DNA from: Legionella sp.
GTDB taxonomy: Bacteria; Pseudomonadota; Gammaproteobacteria; Legionellales; Legionellaceae
Assembly: GCA_030158115.1 (NCBI GenBank)
Contig: JAOATK010000018.1
Coordinates: 124,001 to 188,000 of the forward strand
Direction of reading: 5' to 3'
Length of the DNA stretch: 64,000 nucleotides
Part shown: positions 59,187 to 64,000 of the stretch, piece after piece
Position numbering within the stretch: position 1 is the first letter of the stretch
Layout: each line of letters starts with the position of its first letter
The notes under the pieces: generated by a model
Seen by the model: the letters and a program-made list of their open reading frames with translations, nothing else
Databases searched by the model: none
What the model was told of the DNA's origin: nothing
Position numbers and translations under genes: made by a program

Positions 59187-61499
59187 ATGAAAAAAATCAG
59201 TAGTAAATTGATAGCTGGTGTTTGTTGTTCCACGCTTTTAGCCTGGTCTTCGCATACGATGGCAGATGATGGTTTTATAGTACGCGGCATTAAAGTTACC
59301 GGTTTACAACGAGTATCTACTGGAACCGTATTAAATTATATTCCCGTGCAAGTGGGTGAAGAAGTCAATTCGAGCTCTACTGGCGAGATTATTCGCACTC
59401 TTTATGATACAGGTTTTTTTCAATCAGTCTCACTAGAGCGTCAAGGCAATGTATTAATTGTCAATGTGATTGAGCGAGCTACAATAGGGACTATTAATAT
59501 CACCGGAAATAAAGAAATTCCTACTGATAAAATGAAAGAATTTCTTAAAGAAATGGGCTTAGTTAAAGGCCGTGTTTTCCAAAAATCCTCTTTAGAACGC
59601 TTAGAAAAAGAGTTAAAAAAAGCATACAACTCTCGTGGTAAATATAATTCTCGCATTGAAACACGAATATCTCCACTAACTGATAATCGTGTTGCTATTA
59701 ATATTAATGTGTCTGAAGGTCGTGTATCACGAATCAAGAAAATAACAATTGTCGGTAATCACGATTTTAAAACGAGTGAGTTATTGCCGGAATTCACCTT
59801 GTCCAAGGCGAGTATTTTCACTTATTTTACAAAAAAAGATCAATATTCAAAGCCTGGAATGGATGCATCTTTAGAGGCACTGCGCTCTTTCTACTTGGAT
59901 AGAGGGTATTTAAAATTTAATATTGTTTCATCTCAGGTCTTATTATCTCCAGATAGAAAAGATGTATTTATTAATGTTCATATCAATGAAGGTCCTCAAT
60001 ATCATTTTTCTGGTTTTAAAGTCGTAGGTAAAACAATAGTTCCCAAGGAGAAAATTGATTCATTAGTTCAAGTGCGTAAAGGCGACGTTTTTTCTCGTAA
60101 AAAAGTCACTGAAACCATTTCTGCTATTGGTTTAGCCTTAGGTGATGTAGGTTATGGCTTTCCGGCAATTAATGCTGAACCACGGTTAGATGAGACAAAT
60201 AAGACGGTATTTATTACTTTTGTTGTTGAACCAGGTCGACATGTCTATGTGCGACGCATTAAATTTCATGGGAATACTAAAACCAGTGATTATGTGCTGC
60301 GAAGCGTTATTCGCCAGCATGAAGGCGGGTTATTATCCCTACACAATATTAAAGAATCTGAGCGCCAATTGCGTTTATTAGGCTATTTAAAAAATGTGGA
60401 TGTGAAAACCACCCCTGTTTCAGGGGCAAATAATCAAGTAGATTTAGACGTGCAAGTAGAAGAGGCTCCTTCCGCAGAAGCTAGTGCGTCAGTAGGTTAT
60501 GGTACTAACGGATATCAATTAAACGCTTCTGTGAATCAACACAATTTCATGGGAACTGGTCGATCTATGGGGGCTGCATTTACTTCCAGTAAATGGGGGC
60601 AAGATTATTCTCTTAATTATTACAACCCATTCTATACAGATACAGGAATAGGGCGCGGAATAAATCTTTATTTTGCACGCGTCGATCCTCGAAATTTGAA
60701 CGTTAGTACATACAGCTCCGATCGATTTGGTGGTGATGTAAACTATAATTTCCCTTTAGGTGAAGCAAGCAGTCTCCAAATGGGTTATGGTTATCAAGAT
60801 GTGGCAGTAAGAACAGTAGGATTCGTTATTCCTATTCAAAATTTTATTCTTGACTATGGAAAGCATTTTCAAGAAATTCGTTTATCAGCCGGTTGGGCTC
60901 GAAACAGTTATGATCAGTTTCCCTATCCTACTCGAGGGCTAAATCAACAACTTTCAGGAGTGGTTGCGTTACCTGCTGCATCTAATTCATTATCTTATTA
61001 CAAAAGCTCGTATCAGGCTCGACTATATCAACCCATTACTCACGGATGGATATTTTCTATTCAAGGTTTCGCAGGCTACGGAAATATGTTTAATAACAAT
61101 GGGTTACCATTCTTTGAAAACTATTACGCAGGGGGTACGGCGCAGCCTGGTCAAATACGCGGTTATGATAGTTTCTCTTTAGGTCCATTGGATAATTTCC
61201 ATAACTCAACCGGGGGTAACTTTTTAGCCAGTGCAACTGCAGGTCTTATCTTACCTTACCCATTGAGTCGTGATAATGTAAGAACCACGGTATTTGCCGA
61301 TGCGGGTAATGTTTTTGCATATAATACATTGCCTATTTATACGGGTGTTGATGGTGGGCCAATACGTTACTCAGCAGGTTTATCAATAGAATGGCGTTCT
61401 CCATTTGGACCACTGGCATTTAGCGTAGCAAAAGCAATTAATCCGCAACGTTATGATCATCAACAATTATTCCAATTTGCCTTATCGTCTGGATTTTAA
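59187..61499 (+). CDS. bamA: outer-membrane protein assembly factor BamA
   Basis: BamA is the central barrel of the BAM complex that inserts outer-membrane proteins. The 770-residue protein has a signal peptide (about residues 1-26), five POTRA repeats (about 27-425, first one near FIVRGIKVTGLQRVS), and a 16-strand barrel with the RGYDSF motif in IRGYDSFSLG. It ends in SSGF with a terminal aromatic residue, as required for insertion. Confidence 0.97.
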   Translation: MKKISSKLIAGVCCSTLLAWSSHTMADDGFIVRGIKVTGLQRVSTGTVLNYIPVQVGEEVNSSSTGEIIRTLYDTGFFQSVSLERQGNVLIVNVIERATIGTINITGNKEIPTDKMKEFLKEMGLVKGRVFQKSSLERLEKELKKAYNSRGKYNSRIETRISPLTDNRVAININVSEGRVSRIKKITIVGNHDFKTSELLPEFTLSKASIFTYFTKKDQYSKPGMDASLEALRSFYLDRGYLKFNIVSSQVLLSPDRKDVFINVHINEGPQYHFSGFKVVGKTIVPKEKIDSLVQVRKGDVFSRKKVTETISAIGLALGDVGYGFPAINAEPRLDETNKTVFITFVVEPGRHVYVRRIKFHGNTKTSDYVLRSVIRQHEGGLLSLHNIKESERQLRLLGYLKNVDVKTTPVSGANNQVDLDVQVEEAPSAEASASVGYGTNGYQLNASVNQHNFMGTGRSMGAAFTSSKWGQDYSLNYYNPFYTDTGIGRGINLYFARVDPRNLNVSTYSSDRFGGDVNYNFPLGEASSLQMGYGYQDVAVRTVGFVIPIQNFILDYGKHFQEIRLSAGWARNSYDQFPYPTRGLNQQLSGVVALPAASNSLSYYKSSYQARLYQPITHGWIFSIQGFAGYGNMFNNNGLPFFENYYAGGTAQPGQIRGYDSFSLGPLDNFHNSTGGNFLASATAGLILPYPLSRDNVRTTVFADAGNVFAYNTLPIYTGVDGGPIRYSAGLSIEWRSPFGPLAFSVAKAINPQRYDHQQLFQFALSSGF

Positions 61500-61510
61500 T
61501 TGAGAGTGCT

Positions 61511-61554
61511 GCGATTGAGATTACGGTTATTAAAAAAACCGCAGTTTTAATCGC
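61511..61554 (+). terminator. imperfect hairpin between bamA and skp
   Basis: The segment from GCGATT (61511) to AATCGC (61554) can fold into a long stem with several G-T pairs and an inner GGTT/AACC pairing. It lies 11 bases after the bamA stop. It may attenuate or process the transcript rather than end it fully, since skp follows in the same direction. Confidence 0.4.
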
Positions 61555-61618
61555 ACCCCATATCGCAACCTATTTCGAATTGTGCTAGCATCTTCCTCTT
61601 TAATTGAGGAGATAATTT

Positions 61619-62116
61619 ATGAAGCGGTTTGGTGTCGTCGTAGCCTTGGTTTTGAGTGCTTTTTGTGTAAATGTATTTGCCGATTCAGCAAAGATTGGAG
61701 TTGTTGATTTACAAAAAATCATGCAAACCTCTAGTCAGATGAAAGATATTCAGCAAAAACTTGAAAAAGAATTTAAGCCACGCCGTGATAAATTAATGGC
61801 GATGGAAGCTAATTTAAAAGCAGACATGGAAAAGTTTAAACGTGATAGCGCAATCCTGAGTGCTAGTCAAAAGAAAGAGTTAGAAAAGAAAATTATCTCT
61901 ACTCAACAGCAATTTGAGCGTGATGGCCAACAATATCAGCAAGAATTAAGCACCGCTAATAATGAAGCAATGGAAGGATTGTACACTAAAGTTCGTGCTG
62001 CAATTTCTAAAGTCGCTAAAGATGATAAATATGACATCATTGTACAAAAAGACGCAGCGCCCTTTAGTGCTGAACCTCTTGATGTGACAGATAAAGTAGT
62101 TAAAGCAATTAATTAA
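61619..62116 (+). CDS. skp: periplasmic chaperone Skp/OmpH
   Basis: Skp holds unfolded outer-membrane proteins on their way to BamA. The 165-residue protein has a signal peptide (about residues 1-21, NVFA), a conserved start KIGVVDLQKIMQTS, long charged helices (about 45-110), and the YDIIVQKDAAPF motif near the C-terminus. A GAGGAGA site precedes the ATG. The place after bamA is canonical. Confidence 0.93.
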   Translation: MKRFGVVVALVLSAFCVNVFADSAKIGVVDLQKIMQTSSQMKDIQQKLEKEFKPRRDKLMAMEANLKADMEKFKRDSAILSASQKKELEKKIISTQQQFERDGQQYQQELSTANNEAMEGLYTKVRAAISKVAKDDKYDIIVQKDAAPFSAEPLDVTDKVVKAIN

Positions 62117-62439
62117 TTTGAGCTTGGCTATATAATATAGATGGCGTGTGACATCTCAGTGTCATCACGCCTTTTTCTTATACAAAGCAGCCTGGATGCA
62201 GCGCAAGTGTAATCCGGGATTAGTGACACGAATTCTCGCAATACGCTTGCGCTGCACTCAGACAACAGAAAGCTTCAATAAGCACTATCTTAAAATAACC
62301 ATCTCCGATAATTAATAAAAAATAGGATAAATACGGAATAATCAACAAATACGTGGATTTACAATTGATTTGAGCAGATTAAACCAGGATAATAATTTCT
62401 CTTTCTGAAAAACCTAATAATAAAAATGAGACATTGCGT
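62117..62439. other. intergenic region between skp and fabZ where lpxD is absent
   Basis: This gap of 323 bases has no gene. The left part holds a REP-like element (62187-62256). The right part (about 62280-62439) is AT-rich without a clear promoter or hairpin. In most gammaproteobacteria lpxD fills this place; no trace of an LpxD hexapeptide-repeat reading frame was seen. Confidence 0.65.
62187..62256 (+). repeat. REP-like element with extended inverted arms
   Basis: It begins GCAGCCTGGATGCAGCGCAA and ends its first half in AATCCGGGAT, like the copy at 11611. TGCAGCGCAAG at 62197-62207 also pairs perfectly with CTTGCGCTGCA at 62246-62256, giving a 60-base hairpin. Confidence 0.75.
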
Positions 62440-62892
62440 ATGAGTGAAATAGTAGATATAAAACAAATTATTAATTTGTTGCCTCACCGTTACCCATTAC
62501 TCTTGGTTGATAGAGTTCTAGATTACAAATCCTTCGACTATTTAACTGCCATAAAAAATGTCAGCATTAACGAGCCTTTTTTTATGGGACATTTTCCAGA
62601 AAATCCTATAATGCCCGGTGTTTTGCTGCTCGAAGCTTTGGCTCAGGCCAGTGGAATACTAGCATTTTTATCTCAAACACCTGAAGAAAACAAAGGAGTT
62701 TTACATTTTTTTGCAGGGATAGATAATGCGAAATTTAAACAAATAGTCACTCCCGGAGATCAGTTGCGTCTGGAAGTGAAATTTATTGCAAAGAAAAGAG
62801 AGTTTTGGCGTACACGTGGCGAAGCTTATGTTGGCGACAAACTCGCTTGTTCTGCAGATTTATTAAGTGCAGCAAAGGAAATTAAAAAGTGA
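62440..62892 (+). CDS. fabZ: 3-hydroxyacyl-ACP dehydratase FabZ
   Basis: FabZ dehydrates 3-hydroxyacyl-ACP in fatty acid elongation. The 150-residue hotdog-fold protein shows LPHRYPLLLVDRV, the catalytic His in MGHFPENPIMPGV, and the Glu in LLLEALAQASG. The ATG at 62440 was chosen over a TTG two codons earlier. Its stop overlaps the lpxA start by four bases, so the pair is coupled. Confidence 0.96.
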   Translation: MSEIVDIKQIINLLPHRYPLLLVDRVLDYKSFDYLTAIKNVSINEPFFMGHFPENPIMPGVLLLEALAQASGILAFLSQTPEENKGVLHFFAGIDNAKFKQIVTPGDQLRLEVKFIAKKREFWRTRGEAYVGDKLACSADLLSAAKEIKK

Positions 62893-63659
62893 TAGATGAA
62901 CGAGCAATAATTCACCCATCTGCAAAACTAGCTAAAGGGGTAACGATAAGTCCTGGCGCAGTTATTGGTGCAAATGTAGAAATTGGTGAAAATACATGGG
63001 TGGGTCCTTATGCCGTGATTGAAGGTCCAACTACCATTGGTAAAAATAATAAAATCTTCCAATTTGCTTCTGTGGGTGATGCACCCCAAGACATTACCTA
63101 TAAAGGTGAGCCAACTCGTTTGGAGATTGGTGATAATAATATCATTCGTGAATATTGTATGATTAGCCGAGGAACCACGAAAGGTGGTGGGGTGACTCGA
63201 ATTGGCAACAATAATTTTTTAATGGCTTATGCGCATATAGGGCATGACTGCATGGTTGGTAATGATATTATTATGATCAATTATGCGGCATTATCTGGCC
63301 ATGTGACTGTAGATAACTATGCCATCATCGGAAGTTATGCTGGGATACATCAATTTTGCCATGTGGGTGCTTATGCTTTTATTGCTAGGGCAACTTATGT
63401 TCCTAAAGATGTGTTGCCTTACGTGATGATTGCGGGGCATAGTACTTCTGCGTGTGGTATTAATACGGTAGGACTACGCCGACGTGGGTTTTCGTCTGAG
63501 GCAATTGACGCTTTACGACGCGCTTATAAAATTATTTTTCGTAAGGGATTAACAGTACAACAAGCTTTGGCGGAATTGGAGTTGATGCAGGCTGAATACC
63601 CTGAAGTTGTTCCTATGATTGATGCATTAAACCAATCAACCCGCGGTATTGTAAGATAA
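62889..63659 (+). CDS. lpxA: UDP-N-acetylglucosamine acyltransferase LpxA
   Basis: LpxA performs the first acylation of lipid A synthesis. The 256-residue left-handed beta-helix protein has many hexapeptide repeats, the catalytic His in AHIGHDC, and a C-terminal helical part (LRRAYKIIFRKGLT). The start is a GTG inside the fabZ end. lpxB, often next, is not here; serS follows instead. Confidence 0.96.
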   Translation: MIDERAIIHPSAKLAKGVTISPGAVIGANVEIGENTWVGPYAVIEGPTTIGKNNKIFQFASVGDAPQDITYKGEPTRLEIGDNNIIREYCMISRGTTKGGGVTRIGNNNFLMAYAHIGHDCMVGNDIIMINYAALSGHVTVDNYAIIGSYAGIHQFCHVGAYAFIARATYVPKDVLPYVMIAGHSTSACGINTVGLRRRGFSSEAIDALRRAYKIIFRKGLTVQQALAELELMQAEYPEVVPMIDALNQSTRGIVR

Positions 63660-63682
63660 ATGAATTATTAGAGTGATCATCT

Positions 63683-64000
63683 ATGTTAGACAGTCAATTA
63701 TTACGAGAAAATCCACAGTTTATAGCATCACAATTAGCAAAACGAGGCTTTGTTTTTGATGTCGGAGCCTTTAGTGCTTTAGAAGAGAAACGTAAAGCAT
63801 TACAAATTGCGACGCAAGCTTTACAAAATGAACGAAATTTACGATCTAAGGCAATAGGCGAGGCAAAAAGTCGCGGTGAAGACATTGAGTCAATGCGTAA
63901 AGATGTCAATCGTTTAGGCGCTGAGTTAGAACAAAAAAAAATAGAGCTTGACGACCTATTGCTGCAAATTGAAGCGATTGCTTTGAGAATGCCAAATATC
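63683..64000 (+). CDS. serS: seryl-tRNA synthetase, N-terminal part (partial)
   Basis: The first 106 codons run off the window end. The product begins MLDSQLLRENPQFIASQLAKRG, a typical SerRS start (MLD..LLRENP), and continues into the long antiparallel coiled-coil arm that binds tRNA(Ser), rich in E, K, R and L (about residues 28-100). The catalytic domain lies beyond 64000. It follows lpxA after 23 bases. Confidence 0.93.
   Translation, partial: MLDSQLLRENPQFIASQLAKRGFVFDVGAFSALEEKRKALQIATQALQNERNLRSKAIGEAKSRGEDIESMRKDVNRLGAELEQKKIELDDLLLQIEAIALRMPNI

Overview
The window looks like chromosomal DNA of a Legionella species or a very close relative in the Legionellales. The DNA is AT-rich. It carries a DotV/IcmC-type type IV secretion membrane protein, an M4 zinc metalloprotease of the ProA/Msp type, a PHA synthase, a bacterial class I fructose-bisphosphate aldolase, and a protein with a eukaryotic-type RasGEF domain. 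Everything else is ordinary gammaproteobacterial housekeeping. No tRNA, rRNA, insertion sequence, prophage or CRISPR array was seen. All identifications come from reading the sequence and from family knowledge; no database was searched.

Layout. 1-11.6 kb (+): division and cell-wall cluster murF(end)-mraY-murD-ftsW-murC-murB-ddl-ftsQ-ftsA-ftsZ-lpxC. murG is absent from its usual place between ftsW and murC. 11.7-19 kb: an M13 peptidase, a DciA-like protein, a PH-domain membrane protein, an outer-membrane barrel, adenosine deaminase, a 61-residue orphan, and a phosphate transporter with its DUF47 partner. 19.1-24.7 kb: algH-ruvX-pyrB, then comM-ubiK back to back with a PII gene, 5-formyl-THF cyclo-ligase and a TVP38-type membrane protein. 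24.8-32.1 kb: an Aas-like fusion whose acyltransferase half has lost key residues, PHA synthase, and prmA-accC-accB-aroQ.

32.3-38.4 kb is the accessory, host-interaction section: the RasGEF-domain protein (candidate Dot/Icm effector), the ProA-like protease, class I aldolase with an FNR-like reductase, and the DotV-like protein. 38.4-46.8 kb: DUF3579, pssA, HPr/hpf/rpoN, rpmB-rpmG, trmB, hflK-hflC-purA. 47.1-50.5 kb is a second accessory patch: a stand-alone GHKL-ATPase protein (second effector candidate), a secreted ADGF-like adenosine deaminase, and an internally shortened solute-binding protein. 50.6-56 kb (-): a secreted GH3 hexosaminidase, ctpA, envC and gpmI. 56.1-64 kb (+): envelope cluster uppS-cdsA-rseP-bamA-skp-fabZ-lpxA, then serS running off the end. 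dxr, lpxD and lpxB are missing from their usual places.

A dispersed palindromic repeat with core GTAGCCTGGAT or GTAGCCTGGTTGC occurs in at least seven intergenic gaps, often where genes converge. It looks like a REP-type element, and some copies may also act as terminators. The strongest leads are the RasGEF protein, the orphan GHKL-ATPase protein, the degenerate Aas acyltransferase domain and this repeat family.
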